This document shows positions 35,746 through 46,109 of a DNA stretch of 64,000 bases, one piece after another. Source of the stretch: Gammaproteobacteria bacterium (GTDB taxonomy: Bacteria; Pseudomonadota; Gammaproteobacteria; Steroidobacterales; GCA-2729495); contig CP129466.1 in NCBI GenBank assembly GCA_030583605.1, forward strand, positions 682,001 through 746,000, in the 5' to 3' direction. The notes beneath the pieces were generated by a model. That model did no database searches. It was not told where the DNA came from and saw nothing but the letters and a program-made list of their open reading frames with translations. Both the position numbers and the translations under genes were made by a program. Each line of letters starts with the position of its first letter. Position 1 is the first letter of the stretch.

Positions 35746-37359
35746 GTGACGCTGCTGCGACGGTTTTGCGCTTCGGTGCTGATCCTCGGGTGCATGGTGC
35801 CCGCGGCCTTTGCGCAGGAGGCTGAGGTCCCGGCGGATGTCGAAATCGAAACGGCGCCGGTGCGGCTGGACGGCCACACGCTGTTCACTGTCCGCGGCAC
35901 CTCGTCGCGACCGGCCGCCGAACGGGCCGAATCGATCGGCGAGCGTATCCGGGATGCTGCCGCCGACTCCTCGGTCACCCTAGAGTCACTGGCGGTAGTG
36001 CCGGAACGGCTCGGCCAGGGGCTGCGGGCGGGCGACCGGGTTCTCATGTACGTCACGGAGCTCGACGCCCAGCTCGAGTCGGCGACGCCGCCGGAGCTCG
36101 CCGAATTTCACCTCCGGCAGATCACCGAGGCGATCGCGAGTTACCGCGCGGAGCGTACGCCGGAGCGCCTGCTGAAGAGCGCCGGTATCAGCGTTCTCGC
36201 GACCGCGGTCGCTGCTGCTGTGGTGCTGCTGCTTGCATGGCTGTTTCGCCGGCTGGATGCGCTCCTGGAGCGAAGGTACCAGGCACGTATCGAGTCACTG
36301 TCCCACAAGCTCGGTGACGTGATGCGCGTCGGGCCGATGATGCGGACACTGCAGGGCGCAGTGCGTACCGCGCGGTTCGTGGCCTTCATCGCCGCCGGCA
36401 TGGTGTGGTCGAACCTGGTCCTCGGCCAGTTTCCCTGGACCCGCTGGATGGGCGAAAACATTGCCCGGCTCCTATTCGATCCGCTGGCGACCATCGTGCT
36501 CGGCATTGCCAACTATCTGCCAAGCTTCCTGTTCCTGCTCGTGCTGGCGTTCGTCACCCGGTTCGGCCTGCGCATGGTGCGGTTGTATTTCGACGCCGTC
36601 GAGAGCGGCCGCGCCCGACTGCTGCATTTCGAGCGCGAGTGGGCGCTGCCAACCTACAAGATCGTGCGGGCGCTGGTGCTCGGCGTGGCATTGGTGATGG
36701 CCTATCCCTACCTCCCGGGGTCCGGTTCGGAAGCGCTGAAAGGCCTGTCCGTGTTCGCCGGCCTGCTGATCTCGCTCGGCGCTTCGTCATCGGTCGCGAA
36801 TCTGATCGCCGGTTACCTGGCGACATTCGGCCGGGTGTTCCGGGTGGGAGACCTCATCGAGGTCGGCGACGTGCTCGGCAAGGTGACGCAGGTGCGCCTG
36901 CTCACGACGCGGGTGCGCACGATCCGCAACGAGGAGATCACGATCCCGAATTCCACCGTGATGAATTCGAGCATCAAGAACTACAGCGTGCTCTCGCGCG
37001 AGCGGGGGCTGGTTCTGCAGACCGAAGTAGGAATTGGCTACGAGGTGCCGTGGCGCCAGGTGCACGCCATGTTGCTGGAAGCAGCGCGGCGTACCCCGGG
37101 GCTGCTCGCCGATCCGGCGCCGTTCGTCTGGCAGAGAAAACTCGGCGACTTCGCGGTGACCTACCAGCTCGGCGTGCACAAGGCCGAGGCGGACGGGTTG
37201 ATGGCGGCGTACTCGGCCCTGCACCAGAACATTCTCGACGTGTTCAACGAGCATGGCGTGCAGATCATGACGCCGGCCTACGAGGGCGATCCCGACACCC
37301 CGAAGGTCGTGCCGAAAGCGCAGTGGTTTGCGTCGCCGGCCGAGCCTTCGACCGACTGA
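35746..37359 (+). CDS. Mechanosensitive ion channel, MscS family
   Basis: 537 residues from GTG 35746 with a signal-like start (RRFCASVLILGCMVPAAFA). A periplasmic domain (about 25-140) precedes about four membrane segments; the pore-lining MscS segment is GLSVFAGLLISLGASSSVANLIAGYLATF, followed by the beta domain (VGDLIEVGDVLGKVTQVRLLTTRVRTIRNEEITIPNS). Longer than MscS (286) and closer to YnaI/YbdG-type relatives. Likely a tension-gated release valve. Confidence 0.88.
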   Translation: MTLLRRFCASVLILGCMVPAAFAQEAEVPADVEIETAPVRLDGHTLFTVRGTSSRPAAERAESIGERIRDAAADSSVTLESLAVVPERLGQGLRAGDRVLMYVTELDAQLESATPPELAEFHLRQITEAIASYRAERTPERLLKSAGISVLATAVAAAVVLLLAWLFRRLDALLERRYQARIESLSHKLGDVMRVGPMMRTLQGAVRTARFVAFIAAGMVWSNLVLGQFPWTRWMGENIARLLFDPLATIVLGIANYLPSFLFLLVLAFVTRFGLRMVRLYFDAVESGRARLLHFEREWALPTYKIVRALVLGVALVMAYPYLPGSGSEALKGLSVFAGLLISLGASSSVANLIAGYLATFGRVFRVGDLIEVGDVLGKVTQVRLLTTRVRTIRNEEITIPNSTVMNSSIKNYSVLSRERGLVLQTEVGIGYEVPWRQVHAMLLEAARRTPGLLADPAPFVWQRKLGDFAVTYQLGVHKAEADGLMAAYSALHQNILDVFNEHGVQIMTPAYEGDPDTPKVVPKAQWFASPAEPSTD

Positions 37360-37419
37360 AGCGCGGACATCGGGGACAGAAACGTCGGTTCCAGATCAGC
37401 AGGGCCGGGCCTCGCGCCG

Positions 37420-38400
37420 TCACTGCGGGGCTCGATGTCGCCGTCTGGGCTTGTCTCGGGCGCGTGCCGGCGTTGGACGATCCTCCAGCGTCGCCTCGAT
37501 GGCCTTGACCTCGGCGATGAAGGCGCGGGCGGATGGCGACAGCGTCCGGTCACGCCGGTACACGAAGCCATAGCGGGTGTGCAACCAGGCCGGGCGCCAC
37601 GGCAGCACGGCCAGTTTCCCGGCAGCCAGTTCTGCAACTACCAGCGCGTGCGGCAGGATGGCGACTGCGTCGCCCGCAATGACCACCTTCTTCGCCAACG
37701 CGCTCGACTCGACATGCAGTGACGGAATCAGATCCTGCCCGGTGGGGTCGGGCCGGAAACCATGCGCAAGGCCGTGCAGCGGCATGCCGATGCGCGCCGG
37801 CAGTCGAGGTCCGACGAAGGGATAGCGGAACACTTTGTCCAGTGTCAGATTCGGCATGCCGAGGAGCGGGTGGCCCGGCCGGCATACGAAAGCCCCCTGG
37901 TGCTGCGGCAACGGCTCCAGCATCAGGTTTTTGTCTGTCTCCAGTGCGCTGCTCTCGACGACGGCGAGATCCAGCGCGCCGCGGCTGACGGCGTCGGCGA
38001 CCTGCCGCCAGGGCTCGGCCCGGAGCGTGATGCGAAGTCCGGGATAGCGTGCGGACAGGCGCCCGATGGCGGTGCCGACGGACAACTCTGCCGGATAGAG
38101 ACCGGCGCCGATGCTGAGTTCCCCGGATTCCAGGTTGTTGAGCAGGCCGATCTCATGCCGGATGTCGTCGAAACCGGTCAGCAACGCGCTGCCGCGGTCG
38201 ACCAGCAGGCGTCCGAACGGTGTCGGGACGACTCCCCGGCGGTTGCGATCGAAGAGCTTCACGCCGAGCAGCGTCTCGAGAGAGGCGACACTGCGCGAGA
38301 GCGCGGGTTGACTCACATGCAGCGCCGCCGCTGCCCGCCGGTAGTTGCCGTGCGCCGCGAGAGTGACGACATGGCGCAGATTGCGCGCGTCGAGTGGCAT
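37420..38400 (-). CDS. LysR family transcriptional regulator
   Basis: 326 residues. N-terminal winged HTH (LRHVVTLAAHGNYRRAAAALHVSQPALSRSVASLE) and a periplasmic-binding-protein-like effector domain from about residue 95. Divergent from the arylsulfatase gene at 38576, so this sulfatase/phosphatase pair is its probable target. A perfect 7-5-7 dyad lies next to its start codon, a usual site for LysR autoregulation. The effector is unknown. Confidence 0.9.
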   Translation of the reverse strand: MPLDARNLRHVVTLAAHGNYRRAAAALHVSQPALSRSVASLETLLGVKLFDRNRRGVVPTPFGRLLVDRGSALLTGFDDIRHEIGLLNNLESGELSIGAGLYPAELSVGTAIGRLSARYPGLRITLRAEPWRQVADAVSRGALDLAVVESSALETDKNLMLEPLPQHQGAFVCRPGHPLLGMPNLTLDKVFRYPFVGPRLPARIGMPLHGLAHGFRPDPTGQDLIPSLHVESSALAKKVVIAGDAVAILPHALVVAELAAGKLAVLPWRPAWLHTRYGFVYRRDRTLSPSARAFIAEVKAIEATLEDRPTPARARDKPRRRHRAPQ

Positions 38401-38407
38401 TACGAAA

Positions 38408-38426
38408 TATTATCGTTCGGATAATA
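38408..38426. promoter_or_regulatory. Perfect dyad TATTATC-N5-GATAATA, likely LysR operator
   Basis: TATTATC (38408-38414), GTTCG, GATAATA (38420-38426): a perfect inverted repeat inside an AT-rich patch in the divergent LysR-sulfatase region, 8 bp from the LysR start codon. It contains the T-N11-A layout of LysR boxes. It could control both the regulator and the sulfatase gene, whose ATG is 150 bp away. Confidence 0.6.
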
Positions 38427-38575
38427 AAAATGCATTAGACGCATCAATCGCGCTGTGAAATTCTGGTCCTCGGGGTGGCGCATGGCGGTTCCTTCGACCG
38501 GGACTCGTGCGCCGACGAGTCAACCGGGGCCACGTTGGCACCCGCAATACAGATCCGGAAATCCAGGGGGGCATC

Positions 38576-40156
<1,581 letters not shown>

Positions 40157-40171
40157 ACCCGTACGGCGTTT

Positions 40172-40205
40172 CGGGGTGCCGCTGGCGACGGCGGCACCCC
40201 GTTTT
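40172..40205 (+). terminator. Intrinsic terminator after sulfatase gene
   Basis: CGGGGTGCCGC (40172-40182) and GCGGCACCCCG (40191-40201) form a perfect 11-bp GC-rich stem with an 8-nt loop followed by TTTT. The strongest intrinsic terminator in the window; it separates the sulfatase gene from the HAD phosphatase gene. Confidence 0.85.
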
Positions 40206-40240
40206 AAGCACCACCGCCGTCTGGCGACACAAGGCGCTCC

Positions 40241-41218
40241 ATGAAGCCGATGTCATTCTTGCTCGCGGCGCTGCTCGTTGCGGCCCGCACCGTCGCCGCC
40301 GATGCCCTGCCTTCCTGGAACGATACGGCGAGCAAGCGGGCGATCGTCAGCTTCGTGACGGCAACCACAACGCCTGCCGATCCGCAGTATCTGCCGCCCG
40401 CCGAGCGCATCGCGGTGTTGTTCGACAACGACGGCACGCTCTGGGCGGAGCAGCCACTGTACTTCCAGCTCGCCTTTGCGATCGACCGTGTCAAAGCGCT
40501 CGCTCCGCAGCACCCCGAGTGGCGGACTACGGAGCCGTTCGCCTCCCTGCTCCAGGGCAACCTCGGGCATGCGCTCGCCGGTGGTGAGCACGCGATCGCC
40601 GAAATCGTCATGGCAACCCACGCGGGCATGACAACTGCCGAATTCGAGCAGATCGTGCGGGACTGGCTGGCTAGCGCCCGGCATCCCGTCACGAAGCGGC
40701 CCTACACCGAGATGGTCTATCAGCCGATGCTGGAACTGCTGGTGTATCTGCGGGCAAGCGGTTTCAAGACCTTCATCGTTTCCGGCGGCGGCGTCGAATT
40801 CATGCGCCCGTGGACGGAGGCGGTCTACGGTATTGCGCCCGAGCAGGTGGTCGGTTCCAGCATCCGCACGAAGTACGAGCAGCGCGGCGGCAAGCCCGTC
40901 ATCACGCGGTTGCCGGAAATCGACTTCATCGACGACAAGGCGGGCAAGCCCGTCGGCATCCACAAGTTCATCGGCCGCCGCCCGGTATTGGCATTCGGTA
41001 ACTCGGATGGCGACTTCGAGATGCTGGAATGGACGACGACAGGACCGGGTGCGCACCTCGGCCTGCTCGTGCACCATGACGACGCTGGCCGCGAGTGGGC
41101 CTATGATCGGGAATCGAGCGTGGGCCGCCTGGCACGAGGCCTCGACGAAGCGCCGACGCGCGGCTGGGTCGTCGTCAGCATGAAGGACGACTGGCTGCGG
41201 GTATTCCCCGAGCGCTGA
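40241..41218 (+). CDS. Exported HAD-family phosphatase
   Basis: 325 residues with signal peptide (residues 1-20). HAD motif I is DNDGT (nucleophile Asp62 and Asp64 in VLFDNDGTLWAEQP), motif II FIVSGGG (Ser), and motif III/IV FGNSDGDFEML. It resembles phosphoserine-phosphatase-like HADs, but the signal peptide suggests a periplasmic acid phosphatase acting on an unknown ester. Such genes often neighbour sulfatases. Separated from the sulfatase gene by a terminator. Confidence 0.85.
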   Translation: MKPMSFLLAALLVAARTVAADALPSWNDTASKRAIVSFVTATTTPADPQYLPPAERIAVLFDNDGTLWAEQPLYFQLAFAIDRVKALAPQHPEWRTTEPFASLLQGNLGHALAGGEHAIAEIVMATHAGMTTAEFEQIVRDWLASARHPVTKRPYTEMVYQPMLELLVYLRASGFKTFIVSGGGVEFMRPWTEAVYGIAPEQVVGSSIRTKYEQRGGKPVITRLPEIDFIDDKAGKPVGIHKFIGRRPVLAFGNSDGDFEMLEWTTTGPGAHLGLLVHHDDAGREWAYDRESSVGRLARGLDEAPTRGWVVVSMKDDWLRVFPER

Positions 41219-41268
41219 CCCAGGGCTCCTGTGCACCAGCGCTCCACGGTGCAGGAAAGGATGCCCCC

Positions 41269-41454
41269 ATGAAATCCCCGGCTGAGTTCAGGTGCACGAC
41301 CCTCGTCGGCAGTGGTCTGGTCCCGCTGCCACCTGAACGCGTGCACCATATAGACGTACCGCTGCACAGCCTGCTGCAAGTGTATGCTCGCTGGGGGCAG
41401 GGAACCGCTGAACTGGTGGCGGCGATGGGGAGTTCGTGGGATATGAGGGTGTGA
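41269..41454 (+). CDS. Possible small ORF upstream of and overlapping the DUF748 gene
   Basis: 61 codons from ATG 41269 with AAAGG 8 nt upstream. The stop TGA (41452-41454) overlaps the in-frame GTG 41451 of the DUF748 gene as GTGA, suggesting translational coupling. The product has no recognisable family, signal or membrane segment, so it may be a leader peptide or chance. A weak hairpin (TGCACC/GGTGCA, about 41231-41253) precedes it. Confidence 0.35.
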   Translation: MKSPAEFRCTTLVGSGLVPLPPERVHHIDVPLHSLLQVYARWGQGTAELVAAMGSSWDMRV

Positions 41455-44399
41455 CCGCTACGGACCACGAAACCCGGCCAGCGAACGGCGCGCGTTCCTG
41501 GCGACGTTATCGCTGGCCGATGGTCGCGGCCGTGCTCCTCGCCGGCTATGCGCTGGCGGGCTTCGTGCTCGCGCCCTGGCTCATCGCGCGCGAGTTGCCC
41601 GGTGTCGTTCGCGAGGCGGTCGGCCGTGACGCGAACATCGGGCGGGTGGATCTCAACCCGTTCGCGCTGACTCTCCGCGCGGAGCAGTTGAACGTGCTGG
41701 AAACCGACGGCAGCCGCCTCGCCGGCTTCGACGAAATATTCATCAACGTGGAGCTGGAGAGCCTCGTGCGCCGCGCGTTGGTGTTGAGCGAACTGCGGGT
41801 CCGCGCGCCCTACCTCAATCTCGTGCACGAGCGTTCGGGTGAGGTCAACCTCCTGAAGCTCCTGCCGCCCGATCCCGAGCCCGGGACGACCACGCCGGAA
41901 GACGAGTTGCCCCGGGTCGTCATTCGCGAGCTGCGGATCGGCGAGGGTGTGCTCGACGTCACCGACCGCGGGCCGTTGGAGCCGTTCCGGACGCGGGTCG
42001 GTCCGTTTGCGGTGGCACTCGATGAGCTGAGCACGCTGCCCGATGCCACCGGCCGGCACGACATCGCCATCACGCTCGAGTCGGGCACGAAGATCGCCGT
42101 GCAGGGGGAGCTGTCGCTGGCGCCGCTCCGGGTGGGTGGCAGTTTCCGTCTCGACGGGCCCTTCCTCGGCACCGTGCACCGTTACGTGCGCGATCAGCTC
42201 GCGTTTGATGTCACCGGCGGGCAAAGCATGGTCGAAGGCCGGTTCGCGGTGGCGGGTGAGGCGGGCGGCGCCATCGAGGTGGCGGTGAGCCAGCTCGGCG
42301 CGCGCCTGACCGGCGTGGCGCTTACCGCGCCAACGGCGCCGGATTTCCTGCGCTTCGCGGAGTTCGCAATCACCGGGGGCGAGATCCGCTGGCCCGCGCT
42401 GCAGGCGAGCGTGCAAGCGGCGACCCTCCGGGGCCTGGCCGTAAAGGCCCGCCGCGAGCGTGACGGCACCATCGACCTCGTCGGGCTGCTCGCGCCGCGG
42501 CCGGCGGCCGGCGACGACGCCCAGCCGCCCGCGACGAAAGCGCCGTCGGACGCGCCGGCATGGAATCTGCGCGCCGGCGAGGTGACGCTGGAGGACTTTG
42601 TCGCCGAGCTGACCGACCTCGCCCCGGCGACACCGGCGGTGATTTCGGTCGCCGATCTCGATCTGCGTCTGCGCGACGTCGGCAACGAGCCCGGCACACG
42701 CATGCCACTCGAACTGGCCACTGTGCTCGGTGGCGGCGGCCGGCTGTCGGCCAAGGGCAGTGTCGTCGCCCTGCCCGAGGTGATCGTCGAAGCCGAGGTC
42801 GGCGCCGAGGGCGTGAAGCTGGCGCAGGCCCAGCCCTGGCTTGGGGAGCTGGTACGCATCGGCATCCGCGATGGCGCGCTGGCGCTCGATGGCCGCCTGA
42901 GTTCTGATGCGAAGGAGACGCTCGCCTTCGACGGCGACCTGCGCATCACCGGTCTCGAGCTCGAGGATCGGGTCAAGAACGAAAAGCTTCTGGCCTGGCA
43001 GGAGCTCGGGCTCGACGACCTGCAGGTCCGGCTGGATGCCAACCGGGCCCGGATCGTGCGGGTTCGGCTGGTGAAGCCCTTCGCACGGGTGTTCATCGAC
43101 CGGAACCAGGAGACCAATTTCGGTGCGCTGCTGATCGAGGGGCCGGCCGCGACGCCGCCGGAACCGGCGACGGCGCCGTTCGAGGTGCGGATCGACAAGG
43201 TGCTCGTGAGCGGCGGCGACGTGGACTTCACGGATCTCAGCCTGCCACTGCCGTTCGCAGCGCGCATCCTCGACCTGCAGGGCGAGTTCACGACGATCGA
43301 CACGCGCAGCACGGCGCCCTCGCGCATCAGCCTGGAGGGCAGGGTGAACGAGTTCGGTCTGGCGCGGGTCAATGGCCAGGTCCGGGTGAACGCGCCGACG
43401 GAGCAGGCCGACGTCACCGTGCTCTTCCGCAACATCGAGATGCCGTCCCTCTCGCCGTACACGGTGAAATTTGCCGGGAGGCGGATCGCGCGGGGAAAGA
43501 TCAACCTCGATCTTCGTTACCGACTCGAGGACCGGCACATGATCGGCTCGAACCGCATCGTCATCGACGAGTTGGAACTCGGCGAAAAGGTGCCGAACCC
43601 CGACGCCGCGGATCTGCCGCTCGGCCTCGCCGTGGCGTTATTGAAGGACGCCAACGGCCGCATCGACATCGATATGCCGGTCACCGGCAGCCTGGATGAT
43701 CCCGAGTTCGGTGTGGGATCGGTGCTGTGGAAGGCATTCGTCAACCTGGTCACGAAGCTCGTCACCTCGCCGTTCCGGCTCCTCGGTGGCCTCATCGGTG
43801 ACGAATCCGACGAGCTCGGTCGCATCGAGTTTTCGCCGGGGCGGTCTGACCTGCTGCCACCGGAGCGCGAGAAACTCGTGCACGTTGCCGAAGCGCTCGG
43901 CAAGCGGCCCGAACTCGGCATCGAGATTCCCGCAGTCGCCGACCCGAAGGCGGATGCCGCCGCGTTGCAGACGGCGAAGATGGTGGCCGCGGTGGAAGCG
44001 GGGATTGCCTCCGCCGGGAAACCGGCGACCGGCCGCGGCCTCGAGAAGCGCACGCGTGCGGTGGTGGAAACGCTATTTGTCGAGAGCTTTCCGGCGGAGC
44101 CGCTCGGCGGGATCGAGACGCGCTTTGTCGTGCCGCCGCCGGACGATCCCGCCGGAAAGCCGCGCCTCGACGAACTCGCGTATCTGGACGAGCTGCGTGG
44201 GCGTATCGCCGCGGCGCAGGTCGTGAGCGACGCTGATCTGGCGACCCTCGGCACGGACCGGGCCGCGGCGATTGCTGCCGAACTTACGGCGGAAGGTCGC
44301 GTTGCCCCGGAGCGCGTCCGCACCGGGCCGCGCAAGGACGTCGAGGCGCGCGACGGCGAGTGGATTCCCGCCGAGCTTGGCGTCGCCGTAGGCGAATAA
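41436..44399 (+). CDS. DUF748 (AsmA-like) large envelope protein
   Basis: 987 residues from GTG 41436; GTG 41451, overlapping the stop of the preceding small ORF, is an equally plausible start. One N-terminal membrane segment (about 27-50, WPMVAAVLLAGYALAGFVLAPWLIA), then long beta-rich AsmA/DUF748-type repeats (RVDLNPFALTLRAEQLNVLE, SRISLEGRVNEFGLARVNGQV, LPLGLAVALLKDANGRIDIDMPV). The C-terminal 200 residues end in a part resembling an OmpA-like tail (IEFSPGRSDLLPPEREKLVHVAEAL). Relatives bridge the envelope for lipid transfer; role here inferred. Confidence 0.85.
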   Translation: MGYEGVTATDHETRPANGARSWRRYRWPMVAAVLLAGYALAGFVLAPWLIARELPGVVREAVGRDANIGRVDLNPFALTLRAEQLNVLETDGSRLAGFDEIFINVELESLVRRALVLSELRVRAPYLNLVHERSGEVNLLKLLPPDPEPGTTTPEDELPRVVIRELRIGEGVLDVTDRGPLEPFRTRVGPFAVALDELSTLPDATGRHDIAITLESGTKIAVQGELSLAPLRVGGSFRLDGPFLGTVHRYVRDQLAFDVTGGQSMVEGRFAVAGEAGGAIEVAVSQLGARLTGVALTAPTAPDFLRFAEFAITGGEIRWPALQASVQAATLRGLAVKARRERDGTIDLVGLLAPRPAAGDDAQPPATKAPSDAPAWNLRAGEVTLEDFVAELTDLAPATPAVISVADLDLRLRDVGNEPGTRMPLELATVLGGGGRLSAKGSVVALPEVIVEAEVGAEGVKLAQAQPWLGELVRIGIRDGALALDGRLSSDAKETLAFDGDLRITGLELEDRVKNEKLLAWQELGLDDLQVRLDANRARIVRVRLVKPFARVFIDRNQETNFGALLIEGPAATPPEPATAPFEVRIDKVLVSGGDVDFTDLSLPLPFAARILDLQGEFTTIDTRSTAPSRISLEGRVNEFGLARVNGQVRVNAPTEQADVTVLFRNIEMPSLSPYTVKFAGRRIARGKINLDLRYRLEDRHMIGSNRIVIDELELGEKVPNPDAADLPLGLAVALLKDANGRIDIDMPVTGSLDDPEFGVGSVLWKAFVNLVTKLVTSPFRLLGGLIGDESDELGRIEFSPGRSDLLPPEREKLVHVAEALGKRPELGIEIPAVADPKADAAALQTAKMVAAVEAGIASAGKPATGRGLEKRTRAVVETLFVESFPAEPLGGIETRFVVPPPDDPAGKPRLDELAYLDELRGRIAAAQVVSDADLATLGTDRAAAIAAELTAEGRVAPERVRTGPRKDVEARDGEWIPAELGVAVGE

Positions 44400-44553
44400 T
44401 TTGTGCGTTCCATCGCTGAACGATTACGAGCGCGTGGCGGCGTAGATCTCAGCGGGAGTTTTGGAACGGTACCGAGCGTCCAAGCGCCGCCGGGGCAAAG
44501 CGATTCGGAAGGCGCTGGGCGGTCGCATGCGCCGGCGGCGAAACGCTGGCCGG

Positions 44554-44772
44554 CTACAAGCGCATTTCGGCGGCGATCGAATCGTAAGGGGCGCGCAGCA
44601 GTTCCAGCCGTTTCGGGGTCAGTGCATTGAGCAGCGCCGGCAGATCGGGAAATGTCAGGTGGGTCTCCCGGACACGCTCCCCGCTCTCGGCCCGGTGCCA
44701 GGTGCTGACAAAGCGCCGCCCCATGTCATCGATCGTGCCGACATGAACCTTGACTTTCTTTCTCGCACTCAT
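44554..44772 (-). pseudogene. COG4190-type antitoxin/regulator with deleted wHTH domain
   Basis: 72 residues. The first 60 (VGTIDDMGRRFVSTWHRAESGER and TFPDLPALLNALTPKRLELL) match the N-terminus of COG4190 predicted DNA-binding antitoxins, and the last 12 (APYDSIAAEMRL) match their C-terminus. The winged helix-turn-helix that normally lies between (about 40 residues after KRLELL) is missing, with the frame kept. It overlaps the toxin remnant by ATGA. The product could still fold a short oligomerisation part but should not bind DNA. Confidence 0.65.
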
Positions 44773-44991
44773 CGTCGTTTACCTCGCGCCCGGCGCACAT
44801 CGGCCAGGAAATCCGCCACCAGTTGCTCCGGTGTCGTGAATCGGTATGCCGTCTCCACATCGCCGACATGGCGGTGATCGCCCTTGCCGGCTTCATTGTC
44901 GTAACCGACCAGCCGCCGGCTCAGCATGCCATAGAACAGGCGGTACTTAAGCCGGTGTCGCCGTAGGGGAATAGCCGCAAGACGTGGCGCC
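44769..44991 (-). pseudogene. DUF6516-type toxin remnant, N-terminus lost
   Basis: The conserved C-terminal half of DUF6516 toxins is present: KYRLFYG, then YDNEAGKGDHRH and the tail YRFTTPEQLVADFLADVRRAR. Upstream of about 44985 the frame (open to 45068) becomes an out-of-frame reading of the alpha/beta-hydrolase 3' end, so the N-terminal half is gone. Partner of the HTH-deleted COG4190 protein downstream. Confidence 0.65.
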
Positions 44992-45981
44992 TTACCGGGG
45001 CAGCCACTCCAGGATGTCCGCGTAGACCTGCTCGGCCTGCAGGTCACGCAGCAGCAGGTGCCAGCCATCCGGATAGTCGTGGCGTTGCTGCATGTCGGTG
45101 TGCGGCAGCCGCTGCCAGAACAGCTCCACCGGCTCGCGCGGAATGATCCGGTCGTGGTCCCCGTAAAGAACGAGCACCGGCATTTCGATCGAGGGTGCCG
45201 TCGCCAGCGCCTGATCCATCAGATCGACCAGGCCCGCGAGCGTGTCGAAACGCACCTTCTTGATGACGAGCGGATCGGACTCGAGCGCCTGCAAGGCATC
45301 GGGGTTGTCCGTCACCTGCCGGCCCAGAGCCTGCGCCGGGATCTTGCCGCCGGGCCAAAGGCCCGATGCGACCGACAGTGCCAGCCGCTGGTACCAGGGT
45401 TGCGTGCTGCGGCCCCACACCGCGGGCGCGATCAGGATCAACCCGTCGGCGTCGAGTTGGTGCCCGGCTGCCGCAACCAGCGCTATGGCCCCACCCATCG
45501 ACGCGCCGAGGACATACACAGGCGTGCCGGGATAGCGCTGGCGAAGCAGGCGTGTTGCGGCACTGGCGTCGGCAGCCAGCATGCTCGCGCCAGGCCACAC
45601 GCCCGGCCACGCGCCGGCGCCGAAGCCGCGCTGGTCGTAGGCGTAGACGGCAACGCCCCGGGCAGCGAAATAGGCACCCGCGCGTGCGAATGTCCCGCTG
45701 TAGTCGTTGAAACCGTGCAGTGCGAGGACGACGGCGCGTACGTCGGCACCGGTGGCCGGGAAGAACCGCAAGGGCAGTTGCGTGCCGTCCTCGCTGACGA
45801 ACACGCCGGCCGGCACGTCCAGTCGCGCCTCGTTCCTGCCCGTCCCCGGAGGGTAGGTCAGGGTGGAGCAGGCCGCGAGCAGCAGCAGCGCCACGATCGA
45901 ACCGCAGGGCCGCACCACGATTCGGTTCAGCCGCCACCACGAGCGGCCCCGGTTTGTGCGTAGCACCTGACCCGACACCAT
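44992..45981 (-). CDS. Alpha/beta-hydrolase lipoprotein (monoacylglycerol-lipase-like)
   Basis: 329 residues from ATG 45981; the frame runs open to 46371 without signals. Lipoprotein signal with LLLAAC. The hydrolase part has VLALHGFNDYSGTF (oxyanion region), the lysophospholipase-like YDQRGFGAGAW, the nucleophile elbow GASMGG, and an Asp/His pair in YGDHDRIIP and DGWHLL. This is the Hydrolase_4 (serine aminopeptidase S33/PldB) type. It lies downstream of a membrane microprotein and a flavoprotein on the same strand. Confidence 0.87.
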   Translation of the reverse strand: MVSGQVLRTNRGRSWWRLNRIVVRPCGSIVALLLLAACSTLTYPPGTGRNEARLDVPAGVFVSEDGTQLPLRFFPATGADVRAVVLALHGFNDYSGTFARAGAYFAARGVAVYAYDQRGFGAGAWPGVWPGASMLAADASAATRLLRQRYPGTPVYVLGASMGGAIALVAAAGHQLDADGLILIAPAVWGRSTQPWYQRLALSVASGLWPGGKIPAQALGRQVTDNPDALQALESDPLVIKKVRFDTLAGLVDLMDQALATAPSIEMPVLVLYGDHDRIIPREPVELFWQRLPHTDMQQRHDYPDGWHLLLRDLQAEQVYADILEWLPR

Positions 45982-45992
45982 ATGCCTGTCGA

Positions 45993-46088
45993 TCACTGCA
46001 GGCCGACCGCCCAGCCGAACAGCAGAGCCGCGGCGACGAACACCGTGCCGAGCAACCAGGCCATCCGTGTCACCGTCACGTGCCGCAT
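45993..46088 (-). CDS. 31-residue single-span membrane microprotein
   Basis: ATG 46088 to TGA 45993, with GGCGAGGC 6 nt upstream. The product is a short basic N-terminus (MRHVTVTR), one hydrophobic span (about residues 9-28, MAWLLGTVFVAAALLFGWAV) and a two- to three-residue tail. It lies 21 bp after the ferric-reductase-like gene and 11 bp before the hydrolase gene, in the operon divergent from the heme-copper genes. Size and form recall single-helix subunits of respiratory complexes (CcoQ, or subunit IIa of ba3 oxidases), but no homology is claimed. Confidence 0.55.
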   Translation of the reverse strand: MRHVTVTRMAWLLGTVFVAAALLFGWAVGLQ

Positions 46089-46109
46089 AGGGTGCCTCGC
46101 CGTTGCCCC

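Noticed and set aside
41175..43538. 787-codon minus-strand ORF
   Set aside because: Antisense to the DUF748 gene, whose plus-strand product has clear family features; composition is that of a shadow frame.
44403..44877. Overlapping plus-strand ORFs between DUF748 and the hydrolase
   Set aside because: They run antisense to the toxin-antitoxin remnants and contain no recognisable domain; a basic stretch (RASKRRRGKAIRKALGGR) recalls a transposase tail but is too short to claim.
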